DNA from: Escherichia sp. ESNIH1
Lineage (GTDB): Bacteria; Pseudomonadota; Gammaproteobacteria; Enterobacterales; Enterobacteriaceae
Direction of reading: 5' to 3'
Length of the DNA: 64,000 bases
Assembly: GCA_002918705.1 (NCBI GenBank)
Contig: PQKR01000001.1
Span: 62,001 to 126,000 of the forward strand
In this document: positions 22,404-33,993 of the stretch, piece after piece
How positions within the stretch are numbered: the first letter of the stretch is position 1
How the letters are laid out: the number at the start of each line of letters is the position of its first letter
Made by a program: the position numbers and the translations under genes
Notes under the pieces: model-generated
Told to the model about the DNA's origin: nothing
Databases searched by the model: none
What the model saw: only the letters and a program-made list of their open reading frames with translations

Positions 22404-24113
22404 TTATTTCAGCGGCGAGTTTTTACGCTCGATGCCGTAGCGCTCAAGCTCTTTGTAAGGCACGACTTTGCTCTTCTTCTTCCGCACGTCCACTACCGTC
22501 ATGCGGTCGGTGCAGGAGTAGCACGGGTCGAGGCTGCCGATGATCAGCGGCGCGTCAGAGACGGTGTTGCCCCGTAGCATGTAGCGCAGGGTCGGCCAGT
22601 TGGCGTAGGTCGCCGCCCGGCAGCGCCAGCGGTAGAGCTTCTGGTTGTCGCCGGTCATGCTCCAGTGAATGTCGTCCCCGCGCGGCGCTTCGGCAAAGCC
22701 AAGGGCAAAGCGGTTGGGAATATAGGTGAAACCCTCCACCATCAGCGGGCCGCCGGGCAGGTTATCCAGCCCAAACTCGATCATATTCAGGGCGGTAAGC
22801 ACCTCGTTAATGCGCACCTTGAGGCGGGAGATGACGTCGCAGCCCTGCTCGCTGTGCACCTCTACCGGCAGCAGGCCGTAGCCGACAAAGGGGTGATCGG
22901 CGCGGGTATCCCGGGCGTGGCCGCTGGCGCGCACCATCGGGCCAACATTGCTGAAGTCGCGGGCGATCTCTGGATCGAGCCGACCAATCCCTACCGTGCG
23001 CTGTTCAATATTCGGCGTGCTCATCAGGACGTCGACCAGCTCCTGCACGTCGCGGCGCATCTGGCGGGCAAGCTGACGGGTCTGGATCATGTCCTCTTTC
23101 AGCATGTCGCGACGAATGCCGCCGATCAGGTTCAGGCCGTAGGTTTTGCGTGCCCCGGTGAGGATCTCCGCCATCTTCATGGAGGTCTCACGCACCCGGA
23201 AGAACTGCATAAAACCCGAGTCGAAGCCGACGAAGTGGCAGGCCAGGCCGAGGTTCAGCAGGTGGCTGTGCAGGCGCTCCACCTCCAGCAGAATGGCGCG
23301 GATCATCTGCGCCCGCTCCGGCACCACGATGCCCATCGCATTCTCCACCGAAGTGGTATAGGCGGTGCTGTGGGCGAAGCCGCAGATGCCGCAGACGCGA
23401 TCCGACAGGAAAGTCACCTCGTTGTAGCCCATGCGGGTCTCCGCCAGCTTCTCCATGCCGCGGTGGACGTAGAAGAGGCGATAGTCGGCATCGATAATGT
23501 TCTCCCCATCGACAAACAGGCGGAAGTGGCCCGGTTCATCGGAGGTGACATGCAACGGGCCAATCGGCACCACGTTGTTCTTTTTGCTGCCCAGCTCGTT
23601 GATGAACTCGTAGGTCTCGCTGTCGGTGGTCGGCGCGGGGCGCTGGCGATAGTCCATGCTGTCTTTACGCAGCGGGTAGAGCTCGTCCGGCCAGTCGTCC
23701 GGCAGCACCAGACGCCGCTCGTCCGGCAGGCCAACCGGGATCAGGCCATACATATCGCGCACCTCGCGCTCGCCCCAGACGGCAGCGGGAACGCGTGGCG
23801 TGACCGACGGGAACTCCAGCGTGTTGGCGTCAACTTCTACGCGCACGGTGATCCAGCATTTGGTGCCCTGCTCCATCGACAGCACGTAGTAGACGGCATA
23901 GCGGCCGCAGAGCTGGCGCTCATCGTTGCCAAACAGCACCGACAGCCAGCCCCCCTGCTGGTAGTAGAGATACTCCACCACCTCCGGCAGGGCGTTTACC
24001 TTCACGGTAATGGTCAGCTGATCGCGGGTCTGCCAGGCCTCATCCAGCACTGCGCCGGGAATGGCCTGATGCAGCGCCGCCAGGTAGTGCTGACCCAATT
24101 TTTCTTCAGACAT
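22404..24113 (-). CDS. hycE: Hydrogenase 3 large subunit HycE
   Basis: Catalytic [NiFe] subunit that reduces protons to H2. The N-terminal part resembles NuoC and the rest NuoD. Nickel ligands are in DRVCGICGFAHS and in DPCYSC (Cys531, Cys534). The C-terminal extension after Arg537 (MTVVDVRKKK ... NSPLK) is 32 residues, the piece HycI removes. The start at 24113 (MSEEKLGQHY) gives 569 residues as in E. coli; in-frame codons seven residues upstream would overlap hycD. Confidence 0.98.
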   Translation of the reverse strand: MSEEKLGQHYLAALHQAIPGAVLDEAWQTRDQLTITVKVNALPEVVEYLYYQQGGWLSVLFGNDERQLCGRYAVYYVLSMEQGTKCWITVRVEVDANTLEFPSVTPRVPAAVWGEREVRDMYGLIPVGLPDERRLVLPDDWPDELYPLRKDSMDYRQRPAPTTDSETYEFINELGSKKNNVVPIGPLHVTSDEPGHFRLFVDGENIIDADYRLFYVHRGMEKLAETRMGYNEVTFLSDRVCGICGFAHSTAYTTSVENAMGIVVPERAQMIRAILLEVERLHSHLLNLGLACHFVGFDSGFMQFFRVRETSMKMAEILTGARKTYGLNLIGGIRRDMLKEDMIQTRQLARQMRRDVQELVDVLMSTPNIEQRTVGIGRLDPEIARDFSNVGPMVRASGHARDTRADHPFVGYGLLPVEVHSEQGCDVISRLKVRINEVLTALNMIEFGLDNLPGGPLMVEGFTYIPNRFALGFAEAPRGDDIHWSMTGDNQKLYRWRCRAATYANWPTLRYMLRGNTVSDAPLIIGSLDPCYSCTDRMTVVDVRKKKSKVVPYKELERYGIERKNSPLK

Positions 24114-24130
24114 GTTCAAACTCTCTTTCA

Positions 24131-25054
24131 TCACGCCGCCAGCAAGGAGACGAAGGCTAAAAATGCAAAGCCAAACCCGGCCCAGGTTACGCGGGAGGTC
24201 GCGCAGAAGCGCAGCCGCGCCATACTGTTCTCAAACAGGGCAATCACCAGCACGCCCAGCACCAGCTTGACGACGGCCACCCCCAGCGCCAGCAGCAGGC
24301 CGCCCGCGCTAAAGATCACCATCTGCCCCCACGGCAGGAAAAGGCCGACAAACAGCTGCAATACCACCAGCTGCTTGAGGCTGATGCCCCACTTCAGTAG
24401 GGCAAAGCCGTAGCCGCTGTATTCGGTCAGCGGGCCTTCCTGCAGCTCCTGCTCGGCTTCGGCGAGATCGAACGGCAGCTTGCCCATCTCGATAAAGGTG
24501 GCGAAGGCGCAGGCGCAGAGCGCCAGCAAGAGCGGAATGCTGCGCCCGACGGGCCACGACCAGAGCGTGGCGGTCATACTGCTGATGTGGGTCGATCCCG
24601 CCACCAGCGCCACGACCCACAGGCCGAGAAGGAGGATCGGCTCCACCAGCACGCCGAGCATCGCCTCACGGCTGGCCCCGAGGCCGGTAAAGGGGCTGCC
24701 GGTATCAAGCCCGGCGATGGCAAAGAAGAAGCGGGCAATGGCAAAGAGGTAGATCAGAGTGATGAGATCCCCCAGCGCCGGTAGCGGGGAGGCAACGGTC
24801 ACCACCGGTAGCGCGGTGGCGATGGTCAGCATTACGCCGATCATCACAAAGGGCATCAGGCGGAATACCCAGCTGGCATCCGCCGGGGCGACGCTCTGAC
24901 GGCCCAGCAGCTTGATCAGATCCCGGTACTCTTGCAGTATCCCTGGCCCACGACGGTTATGCAGGCGGGCGCGGGCCACGCGGCTTATTCCGGAGAGCAG
25001 CGGCGCAAAGGCAAAGAGCACCAGCGCCTGAAGTAATGGATAGAGAAGGTTCAT
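24131..25054 (-). CDS. hycD: Hydrogenase 3 membrane subunit HycD
   Basis: Membrane anchor related to NuoH. The 307 residues match E. coli in length. It has about eight hydrophobic helices and the family loop RARLHNRRGPGILQEYRDL near residue 30, plus an acidic stretch (FDLAEAEQELQEGPLTEYSG) that in the NuoH family lines the quinone/proton path. It lies two bases downstream of hycC. Confidence 0.97.
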   Translation of the reverse strand: MNLLYPLLQALVLFAFAPLLSGISRVARARLHNRRGPGILQEYRDLIKLLGRQSVAPADASWVFRLMPFVMIGVMLTIATALPVVTVASPLPALGDLITLIYLFAIARFFFAIAGLDTGSPFTGLGASREAMLGVLVEPILLLGLWVVALVAGSTHISSMTATLWSWPVGRSIPLLLALCACAFATFIEMGKLPFDLAEAEQELQEGPLTEYSGYGFALLKWGISLKQLVVLQLFVGLFLPWGQMVIFSAGGLLLALGVAVVKLVLGVLVIALFENSMARLRFCATSRVTWAGFGFAFLAFVSLLAA

Positions 25055-25056
25055 GT

Positions 25057-26883
25057 TCAGGCTCCTCGTGAAATAACAATAACTACCAGCACCGCCAGTT
25101 CCACCAGCGCCAGGCGGCGAACCAGCGCCGGAGCAGCGCGCTGCCAGGCCGGCATCAGCGCCACCGGATCCAGCCGCTTACGCAGGCCGAGCACCGGGGC
25201 AAACGCCTCCTTCACCGGCATCGCGAAGCCGTGCGCGGTGATCACCATCGACTGTTCATGCTCGTAGCCACACGCCCAGGCCGCACCGCGCGAGCGCGAC
25301 GGCAGGCGATGACCTTTGAACAGCATCATGATGATAAGCGGCAGCAGCGGGCAGGCGATCAGCAGCAGGGCGATCATCGGCTGCGAGACCACGCTGGTGG
25401 TCGTCAGCGGTAACGGCACCGCGGCGGAGAGCAGCGGCAGCAGCCACGGCGAGGCGACGCCGCCGATAAGACAGCAGATCGCCAGACCGACGACCGAAGC
25501 GGTCATCAGCCACGGCGCGCGGCGGGCATTGGCGGCTTCCGGCGTACGCGGCGCGCCAAGGAAGGTGACGCCGTAGACCTTGGCCATGCACATCACCGCC
25601 AGCGCGCCGGTGATCGCCAGCCCCACCGCCAGCAGCGGACCGAGCAGGCGACCGATAAAGGCGTCGCTGCCGCTCAAGGAGAAGAAGCCCTGGTAGATCA
25701 CCCACTCGCCGGCAAAGCCGTTCAGCGGCGGCAGCCCGGCCATCGCCATCAGCCCCACCAGCATCATCAGAGAGATAACCGGCATGCGTTTGCCAATGCC
25801 GCCGAGTTTTTCAATGTCACGATGGCCGGTAGTAAACCAGACGCTGCCCGCGCCCAGCAGCAGCAGGGTTTTAAACAGGCTATGGTTGATCAGGTGATAG
25901 AGGCCGCCCACCAGGCCCAGCGCAATCAGCGCAGGCTGGCCGAGCGCCACCCCGGTAAGGCCTGCGCCGAGACCCAGCAGGATAATGCCGATATTTTCCA
26001 GCGTGTGGTACGCCAGCAGACGCTGGATGTTGTGCTCCATCAGCGCATAGAGGCCGCCGACAAAGGCGGTCACCGCTCCGAGCAGCAGCAGGCCGAGGCC
26101 CCACCACAGCGGCATGGCCTGCCCGGCCAGCAGCGGCAGGACAAAGAGGCCAAACAGCCCGACCTTCATCACCACGCCGGAGAAGAGCGCGGCCGCAGGC
26201 GCATCGGCCCCGGCATGCGCCTGGGGTACCCAGCCGTGCAGAGGGATCATCCCGGCCAGCATGCCGAACCCCATCAGCCAGAGCAGCCAGACCGCCGTCC
26301 CCGGCCCCTCATCAACGAAGCGCGCCGCGAGGCCGCTAATCTCCAGCGTGCCGTAGCGCTGCCACAGCAGCCAGCAGGCCGCGCCCAGCAGCAGCGTCCC
26401 AATCCGGCCCAGGGTAAACCACAGCTTGCCGGACTGCGCGCAGCCGGTAAGAAATGCCCCGCACAGCGCCATAATCTCTGCCATGACCACCAGGGTGAGC
26501 AGATCGCTGGCGACGATAGTGCAGACCGCCGCCGCCATCAGCAGATTGACCAGCAGGCCGTTAACCTTAACCTGCGCATGACGATGCCATGCCACGTTAT
26601 AGAGGCTGATAAAAAACCCCGGGAGGGCGATAGCCAGCAGCCAGACGGCGTTGAGCGGCGTCAGGCGTATCAGCTGAGGCAGGTAAAGCACGGCGCTCAC
26701 CCCGCTTGCCGTCCTGCCGGTTAACAGCCCGGCAGCCACGGCAATTACCATCCCACAGGCCACTGCCCCGCCAACGCCAGCCAGCAGGCCGCTCAGCCCG
26801 CGATGAAACGAAAAAAGCAACGCCAGCACCGCCGCCGCAACAAACAGCAGGACGGCCAGGTCGATCAGCATAAACGCGCTCAT
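25057..26883 (-). CDS. hycC: Hydrogenase 3 membrane subunit HycC
   Basis: Large antiporter-like membrane subunit related to NuoL/NuoM/NuoN. The 608 residues contain many hydrophobic helices with the family segment PLHGWVPQAHAGADAPAAAL around residue 220, and HTLENIGIILLG and NHSLFKTLLLLGAG further on. It may translocate ions, though that is debated for hydrogenase 3. It overlaps hycB by four bases. Confidence 0.97.
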   Translation of the reverse strand: MSAFMLIDLAVLLFVAAAVLALLFSFHRGLSGLLAGVGGAVACGMVIAVAAGLLTGRTASGVSAVLYLPQLIRLTPLNAVWLLAIALPGFFISLYNVAWHRHAQVKVNGLLVNLLMAAAVCTIVASDLLTLVVMAEIMALCGAFLTGCAQSGKLWFTLGRIGTLLLGAACWLLWQRYGTLEISGLAARFVDEGPGTAVWLLWLMGFGMLAGMIPLHGWVPQAHAGADAPAAALFSGVVMKVGLFGLFVLPLLAGQAMPLWWGLGLLLLGAVTAFVGGLYALMEHNIQRLLAYHTLENIGIILLGLGAGLTGVALGQPALIALGLVGGLYHLINHSLFKTLLLLGAGSVWFTTGHRDIEKLGGIGKRMPVISLMMLVGLMAMAGLPPLNGFAGEWVIYQGFFSLSGSDAFIGRLLGPLLAVGLAITGALAVMCMAKVYGVTFLGAPRTPEAANARRAPWLMTASVVGLAICCLIGGVASPWLLPLLSAAVPLPLTTTSVVSQPMIALLLIACPLLPLIIMMLFKGHRLPSRSRGAAWACGYEHEQSMVITAHGFAMPVKEAFAPVLGLRKRLDPVALMPAWQRAAPALVRRLALVELAVLVVIVISRGA

Positions 26884-27485
26884 TTCACGCCTCCTTGCAG
26901 GTTAAGCAGCGAGAGGTCGCCATAGTCGCCGCTCAGGGTCAGCTCGCGCTTGCGCTTGCTGGCCCGGGCGATATCGAGAGAATTCACCATCCGCAGCGCG
27001 CCGGTTGGGCAGGTGCGGATGCAGGCCGGGCCGCTCTCATCGAACTCACAGAGATCGCACTTCACCGCCACGGCGCGTACGCCGGGTACCCAGTCGAGCA
27101 GGGAGCTAACGCGAGCAGGTGCAGGTGGCGCGGGAGGCGCTTTCGGTGAGTTGGCGTTGGCCGGAATATGCAGCGGACGGCTGCCGCTCATCTCAATCGC
27201 GCCGAAGGGACAGGCGATGGCGCATAGCTTGCAGCTCACGCACAGGCTCTCATTAAGCTGTACCGCCCCATCCACGCGGTTGATAGCGTTCACCGGGCAG
27301 ACCCCGGCGCAGGGCGCATCCTCACAGTGGTGACAAAGCTGCGGGGCGGACTCTTTCGCGCTGCGCATCACGCTCAGGCGGGGCATCGATTGCAGCCCGT
27401 GCTGGCGGTGCGTCTCTGAGCAGGCTGCTTCACAGGTGTGGCAGCCGATACAGAGCGTGGCGTCAGCAATAACAAAACGATTCAC
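26880..27485 (-). CDS. hycB: Hydrogenase 3 iron-sulfur subunit HycB
   Basis: Four-cluster ferredoxin subunit that takes electrons from FdhF. Cysteine motifs CIGCHTCEAAC, CHHCEDAPCAGVCP, CVSCKLCAIACP and CDLCEFDESGPACIRTCP are in the HydN-like arrangement. The 201 residues compare with 203 in E. coli. It is separated from hycA by 80 bases containing a candidate FhlA site. Confidence 0.97.
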   Translation of the reverse strand: MNRFVIADATLCIGCHTCEAACSETHRQHGLQSMPRLSVMRSAKESAPQLCHHCEDAPCAGVCPVNAINRVDGAVQLNESLCVSCKLCAIACPFGAIEMSGSRPLHIPANANSPKAPPAPPAPARVSSLLDWVPGVRAVAVKCDLCEFDESGPACIRTCPTGALRMVNSLDIARASKRKRELTLSGDYGDLSLLNLQGGVK

Positions 27486-27532
27486 CGGACACTCCTCAGG
27501 TGGTCATTTTTGACGAAATCGTGCCGACGGTC

Positions 27533-27545
27533 TGTCATTTCGACA
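27533..27545. promoter_or_regulatory. Candidate FhlA site between hycA and hycB
   Basis: TGTCATTTCGACA, sharing its first ten bases TGTCATTTCG with the hyc-hyp control region (28129-28138). FhlA binding in the hycA-hycB gap has been described in E. coli. A second, weaker GTCATTTTTGAC lies at 27503-27514. Confidence 0.55.
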
Positions 27546-27565
27546 CCCCTCGACACGGCAGGCAT

Positions 27566-28033
27566 TCAGGCCACCGTGGCCTGGGCGAATTGATTGACGA
27601 GCTGGCAGAGATCCACCGGCGTCTCCTGCTGGATTGCCGCATACAGGCCGTTGTAAACCGGACCGATCTTCTCCAGATAGTGCTCCAGCACCTGGGCACG
27701 GTCGCGGTTACTGATACGGCCATCAATGCGGCCATCCTGCGCCAGCTGGGCCTCGGCAATCAGCAGCTGCTCGCCGCCGTTTTTGCTCTCCACCAGATAG
27801 CGGATGGTGTGGCTGTTGAAGCCGTCCGCCAGGGCGACGGTAATAAGGAAGTGTTCGAACAGGACAAAGCAGAGATCCCGCTCCGGCGCGCAGTACATGC
27901 CGTGATGCAGGTGGGCTTTGGACAGCGTAATGCCCTGAACCAGCGAGTTGCAGTAAGCCTGCCACTCCTCTTGCAGGCGATGGTGCCGTTCGGCAATGAA
28001 GTCAGCCTTTTCGCTAATTTCCCAAATGGTCAT
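27566..28033 (-). CDS. hycA: Formate hydrogenlyase regulatory protein HycA
   Basis: Antagonises FhlA activation of the formate regulon. The 155-residue protein (MTIWEISEKADFI ...) matches the E. coli protein of 153 residues in length and position, as the first gene of the hyc operon. It has no recognised DNA-binding domain. It is divergent from hypA. Confidence 0.95.
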   Translation of the reverse strand: MTIWEISEKADFIAERHHRLQEEWQAYCNSLVQGITLSKAHLHHGMYCAPERDLCFVLFEHFLITVALADGFNSHTIRYLVESKNGGEQLLIAEAQLAQDGRIDGRISNRDRAQVLEHYLEKIGPVYNGLYAAIQQETPVDLCQLVNQFAQATVA

Positions 28034-28068
28034 TTCAGGTTACCCGGTTAGTTGTGACCAGCCCATTT

Positions 28069-28084
28069 AGCACTTTCCATGCCA
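28069..28084 (-). promoter_or_regulatory. hyc operon sigma-54 promoter
   Basis: Reverse strand reads TGGCATGGAAAGTGCT: GG-N10-GC with TGGCAT at -24 and GTGC at -12, about 36 bases upstream of the hycA start. Confidence 0.88.
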
Positions 28085-28089
28085 TTTTT

Positions 28090-28102
28090 TAAAATATTGA
28101 TA
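28090..28102 (-). promoter_or_regulatory. IHF site in the hyc-hyp control region
   Basis: Reverse strand TATCAATATTTTA is a full match to the IHF core WATCAANNNNTTR. It lies between the hyc promoter and the FhlA sites, where IHF bending is needed for sigma-54 activation. Confidence 0.75.
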
Positions 28103-28125
28103 TTAAAAGAAATTAATCGGAAGGC

Positions 28126-28170
28126 AGTGTCATTTCGTCAGCGTCGACATCGTCAGTAACGTCGTTTTCG
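28126..28170. promoter_or_regulatory. FhlA upstream activating sequences for hyc and hyp
   Basis: Dense repeats of TGTC, CGTCAG, GTCGAC and GTCG elements between the two divergent sigma-54 promoters, including TGTCATTTCGTCAGCGTCGA. This is the position of the FhlA enhancer in E. coli. Confidence 0.75.
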
Positions 28171-28175
28171 TTGGC

Positions 28176-28191
28176 TGGCACCGTTATTGCA
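28176..28191 (+). promoter_or_regulatory. hyp operon sigma-54 promoter
   Basis: TGGCACCGTTATTGCA is a full sigma-54 consensus with GG-N10-GC, 31 bases upstream of the hypA start. Confidence 0.9.
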
Positions 28192-28221
28192 TTAACGGCG
28201 CAGTGAATGACGGGAGGCCCT

Positions 28222-28572
28222 ATGCACGAAATTACCCTATGCCAGCGGGCGCTGGAGCTTATTGAACAGCAGGCGGTGGCCCACGGCGCCCGGCGGGTGA
28301 CCGGTGTATGGCTGAAGATTGGCGCATTCTCCTGCGTGGAGAGCAGCGCCCTCACCTTCTGCTTTGAGCTGGTTTGCCGGGGCACCCTGGCGGAAGGCTG
28401 CACGCTGCATCTCGACGAGCAGCAGGCGGAGTGCTGGTGCGAATCGTGCCAGCAGTATGTGATCCTGCTGAGCCAGCGGGTGCGCCGCTGTCCCCAGTGC
28501 CAGAGCAACATGTTGCAGATCGTGGCCGACGACGGCCTGCAGATCCAGCGACTCGAAATTGAACAGGAGTAG
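28222..28572 (+). CDS. hypA: Hydrogenase nickel-incorporation protein HypA
   Basis: Delivers nickel to HycE with HypB. The N-terminal MHEITLC carries the nickel-binding His2, and zinc ligands are the pairs CESC and CPQC near residues 75-94. The start at 28222 gives 116 residues as in E. coli and follows GGGAGG; an ATG five codons upstream is in frame but would displace the required terminal MHE. Confidence 0.97.
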   Translation: MHEITLCQRALELIEQQAVAHGARRVTGVWLKIGAFSCVESSALTFCFELVCRGTLAEGCTLHLDEQQAECWCESCQQYVILLSQRVRRCPQCQSNMLQIVADDGLQIQRLEIEQE

Positions 28573-28575
28573 ACT

Positions 28576-29448
28576 ATGTGTAGTACCTGCGGCTGCGGCG
28601 AAGGCAATCTCTATATAGAGGGCGACGAGCATCGTCCCCACTCGCCATTTCGCAGCGCCCCCTTTGCCCCTGCCCTGCGCAGTGGCCAGGCTATTACCGG
28701 GGTGAAAACGTCATCCTTTAGCCCCGCCCGGACGCCGGAAGGCGACCTCCACTACGGCCACGGCGTTGCCGAAACCCATGCGCCGGGCATGAGCCAGCGG
28801 CGAATGCTGGAGATCGAGATCGACGTCTTAGCCAAAAATAACCACCTTGCGGCCCGCAACCGCGCCCGCTTTGCCGCGAAGCAGCAGCTGGTGCTCAATC
28901 TGGTCTCCAGCCCCGGCGCGGGCAAAACCACCCTGCTGAGCGAAACCCTGCTGCGCCTGAAGGGCAAAGCGTCCTGTGCGGTGATTGAGGGCGATCAGCA
29001 GACCGTCAACGACGCAGCGCGCATTCGCGCCACCGGCACCCCGGCCATTCAGGTCAATACCGGCAAAGGCTGCCATCTGGACGCGCAGATGATCGCCGAT
29101 GCCGCCCCGCGTCTGCCGCTGGCCAACGGCGGGATCCTGTTTATCGAGAACGTTGGCAACCTGGTCTGCCCGGCCAGCTTCGATCTCGGCGAGCGCCACA
29201 AGGTGGCGGTGCTGTCGGTGACCGAAGGGGAAGACAAGCCGCTTAAATACCCGCATATGTTTGCCGCCGCCTCGCTGATGCTGCTCAACAAAATCGACCT
29301 GCTGCCGTATCTCCACTTTGATGTGGAAAAATGCCTCGCCAGCGCCCGGGCGGTGAACCCGGACATTGAGATTATCCAGCTCTCTGCCACCAGCGGGGAG
29401 GGCATGGACCAGTGGCTGGCCTGGCTGGAGGCGCAGCCATGTGCATAG
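28576..29448 (+). CDS. hypB: Hydrogenase nickel-incorporation GTPase HypB
   Basis: GTPase that powers nickel insertion. It has an N-terminal high-affinity metal motif ([10 protein letters not shown]), a Walker A loop [10 protein letters not shown] near residue 114, and the guanine-specificity motif NKID. The 290 residues match E. coli. There is no long histidine stretch, so nickel storage is unlikely. It starts 3 bases after hypA and overlaps hypC by ten bases. Confidence 0.97.
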   Translation: MCSTCGCGEGNLYIEGDEHRPHSPFRSAPFAPALRSGQAITGVKTSSFSPARTPEGDLHYGHGVAETHAPGMSQRRMLEIEIDVLAKNNHLAARNRARFAAKQQLVLNLVSSPGAGKTTLLSETLLRLKGKASCAVIEGDQQTVNDAARIRATGTPAIQVNTGKGCHLDAQMIADAAPRLPLANGGILFIENVGNLVCPASFDLGERHKVAVLSVTEGEDKPLKYPHMFAAASLMLLNKIDLLPYLHFDVEKCLASARAVNPDIEIIQLSATSGEGMDQWLAWLEAQPCA

Positions 29449-29711
29449 GCGTACCGGGACAGATCAGCGCCATCGACGGGCTACAGGCGAAGGTAGAGGT
29501 GTGCGGCATCCAGCGCGACGTCGATCTGACCCTGGTGGGCAGCGTGGATGCGTCCGGCTGCTCCCGCCTCGGCCAGTGGGTGCTGGTCCACGTCGGCTTC
29601 GCCATGAGCGTGATCGACGAGGCCGAGGCCCGCGACACCCTGGCGGCGCTGCAAAATATGTTTGACGTCGAGCCGGACGTCGGCGCGCTGCTGTATGGGG
29701 AGAGTGCCTGA
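29439..29711 (+). CDS. hypC: Hydrogenase chaperone HypC
   Basis: Small chaperone that binds iron with HypD and presents the Fe(CN)2CO group to pre-HycE. The start is chosen so that the protein begins MCIGVPGQ, because Cys2 is the functional residue of the family; a longer frame begins nine codons upstream. It is 90 residues, as in E. coli. It overlaps hypB by ten bases and hypD by one. Confidence 0.96.
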   Translation: MCIGVPGQISAIDGLQAKVEVCGIQRDVDLTLVGSVDASGCSRLGQWVLVHVGFAMSVIDEAEARDTLAALQNMFDVEPDVGALLYGESA

Positions 29712-30832
29712 TGCGCTTCGTTGATGAGTATCGCGCGCCGGAGGCGGTGATGCAGCTGTTTGAGCGCCTTAGCGCTCGTGCACGCCGGCTCAGCTACACG
29801 CCAGCGCGCCCGCTGCGCATTATGGAGGTGTGCGGGGGACACACGCACGCCATCTTTAAGTTTGGTCTCGACCAGCTCCTGCCGGAGAATATCGAGTTTA
29901 TCCACGGCCCCGGCTGCCCGGTCTGCGTCCTGCCGATGGGGCGCATTGACGCCTGCGTGGAGATTGCCAGCCGTCCGGAGGTGATCTTCTGCACCTTTGG
30001 CGACGCCATCCGCGTACCGGGAAAAAACGGCTCGCTGCTGGCGGCGAAATCACGCGGGGCCGACGTGCGCATGGTCTACTCGCCGATGGATGCGCTGAAG
30101 CTTGCCGAGGCCAATCCCGATCGCAAGGTAGTCTTTTTTGGGCTGGGATTTGAGACCACCATGCCCGCCACCGCCGTGACCCTCGAGCAGGCCCGCGCCC
30201 GCAACCTCACCAATTTCTTCTTCTTTTGCCAGCATATCACCCTCGGCCCTACGCTGCGCAGCCTGCTGGAGCAGCCGGATAACAGCATCGACGCCTTTCT
30301 CGCCCCCGGTCACGTCAGCATGGTGACCGGCACGGCAGCCTACGGCTTTATCGCCGATGAGTTTCAGCGTCCATTAGTTGTGGCTGGATTCGAACCTCTT
30401 GATCTACTGCAAGGCGTGATGATGCTGGTTGAGCAGAAAATAGCAGCCTGTAGCCGGGTAGAGAACCAATACCGGCGGGTGGTGCCCGACAACGGCAATC
30501 CGCTGGCGCAGCAGGCTATCGCCAGAGTGTTTACCGTGGAGGGCGAAAGCGAGTGGCGTGGGCTGGGTGTAATTGCCCACTCCGGCGTGCGTCTCAGCGA
30601 CGCGTTCCGGCGCTTCGATGCAGAAACGCATTTCCAGCTCCGCCCGCAGCAGACCTATGACGATCCGCGCGCCCGCTGCGGCGAGGTACTAACGGGCCGC
30701 TGTAAGCCGCACCAGTGCCCGCTGTTTGGTCAAACCTGTAATCCACAAACCGCCTTCGGCGCGCTGATGGTCTCTTCAGAGGGGGCGTGCGCCGCCTGGT
30801 ATCACTATCGCGCCCAGGAGTGTGAAGTATGA
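29711..30832 (+). CDS. hypD: Hydrogenase maturation protein HypD
   Basis: Iron-sulfur scaffold on which the Fe(CN)2CO unit is built. Conserved motifs are CGGHTHAIFKFG, GPGCPVCVLP, and the C-terminal cysteines in CGEVLTGRCKPHQCPLFG that hold a [4Fe-4S] cluster. The 373 residues match E. coli. Start and stop overlap its neighbours by one and four bases. Confidence 0.97.
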   Translation: MRFVDEYRAPEAVMQLFERLSARARRLSYTPARPLRIMEVCGGHTHAIFKFGLDQLLPENIEFIHGPGCPVCVLPMGRIDACVEIASRPEVIFCTFGDAIRVPGKNGSLLAAKSRGADVRMVYSPMDALKLAEANPDRKVVFFGLGFETTMPATAVTLEQARARNLTNFFFFCQHITLGPTLRSLLEQPDNSIDAFLAPGHVSMVTGTAAYGFIADEFQRPLVVAGFEPLDLLQGVMMLVEQKIAACSRVENQYRRVVPDNGNPLAQQAIARVFTVEGESEWRGLGVIAHSGVRLSDAFRRFDAETHFQLRPQQTYDDPRARCGEVLTGRCKPHQCPLFGQTCNPQTAFGALMVSSEGACAAWYHYRAQECEV

Positions 30833-31839
30833 GTACGGTGCAAATGGCCCACGGCAGCGGGGGCCAGGCGATGCAGCAGCTGATTAACGCGCTGTTCCTA
30901 CAGGCTTTTGATAACCCCTGGCTTGCGGAGCAGGAGGATCAGGCCCGTCTCGATCTGGCCACGCTGGCGGCGGGCGGCGATCGGCTGGCCTTCTCAACCG
31001 ACAGCTATGTGATCGACCCGCTCTTCTTTCCGGGCGGCGACATCGGCAAGCTGGCAGTGTGCGGCACCGCTAACGATATTGCGGTCAGCGGTGCGATCCC
31101 GCGCTATCTCTCCTGCGGCTTTATCCTTGAGGAGGGGCTGCCGATGGCGACCCTGCAGGCGGTGGTCAACAGCATGGCGGCCACGGCGAAGGCGGCCGAT
31201 ATCGCCATTGTCACCGGCGACACCAAGGTGGTGCAGCGCGGAGCGGCGGATAAGCTGTTTATTAACACCGCGGGCATCGGTGCGATTCCCACCGGCCTGG
31301 ACTGGCGCGCGCAGACGCTGCAGCCAGGAGACGTTGTGCTGGTGAGCGGCACGCTGGGCTGCCACGGCGCGACCATTCTCAACCTGCGTGAGCAGCTGGG
31401 GCTGGACGGTGAGCTGGTGAGCGACTGTGCGGTACTCACGCCGCTGATCCACTCCCTGCGCGCTATTGACGGCATTAAGGCCCTGCGCGACGCCACGCGC
31501 GGCGGCGTCAACGCGGTAGTGCATGAGTTTGCCGCCAGCAGCGGCTGCGGTATTGAGCTTAACGAGGCCAGCCTGCCGGTGAAGCCCGCCGTACGTGGCG
31601 TATGTGAGCTGCTCGGCCTCGACGCCCTCAACTTTGCCAACGAGGGCAAACTGGTGATTGTCGCCGAGCGTCAGGCCGCCGAGGCCGCGGTTGAACGCCT
31701 GCGCCTGCATCCGCTGGGGCGTGATGCGGCGATTATCGGTGAAGTCGTGGCCCGTAAAGGCGTGCGAGTGAGTGGTCTTTACGGCGTGAAGCGCACCCTG
31801 GATCTTCCCCATTCAGAACCCCTGCCGCGCATTTGCTAA
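30829..31839 (+). CDS. hypE: Hydrogenase maturation protein HypE
   Basis: Dehydrates the carbamoyl group received from HypF to a thiocyanate on its C-terminal cysteine. The protein ends PRIC, leaving that cysteine at the terminus. It is a PurM-like protein with HGSGGQAM at the start and GGDRLAFSTDSYVIDP. The 336 residues match the family. It is the last hyp gene; an 87-base gap precedes fhlA. Confidence 0.97.
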   Translation: MSTVQMAHGSGGQAMQQLINALFLQAFDNPWLAEQEDQARLDLATLAAGGDRLAFSTDSYVIDPLFFPGGDIGKLAVCGTANDIAVSGAIPRYLSCGFILEEGLPMATLQAVVNSMAATAKAADIAIVTGDTKVVQRGAADKLFINTAGIGAIPTGLDWRAQTLQPGDVVLVSGTLGCHGATILNLREQLGLDGELVSDCAVLTPLIHSLRAIDGIKALRDATRGGVNAVVHEFAASSGCGIELNEASLPVKPAVRGVCELLGLDALNFANEGKLVIVAERQAAEAAVERLRLHPLGRDAAIIGEVVARKGVRVSGLYGVKRTLDLPHSEPLPRIC

Positions 31840-31926
31840 GGCAATTCCCGGCAAGATAAAAAACGATTAGGCTTTTGGCACCCCGTTCGGTGCCTTTCTG
31901 GATTAGCACAATTCTGGATTAACACA

Positions 31927-33990
<2,064 letters not shown>

Positions 33991-33993
<3 letters not shown>

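Noticed and set aside
22665-24413. 582-codon forward frame opposite hycE
   Set aside because: Antisense shadow of a highly conserved gene; no start context.
25822-26724. 300-codon forward frame opposite hycC
   Set aside because: Glutamine- and arginine-rich antisense of a membrane protein; hycC is certain.
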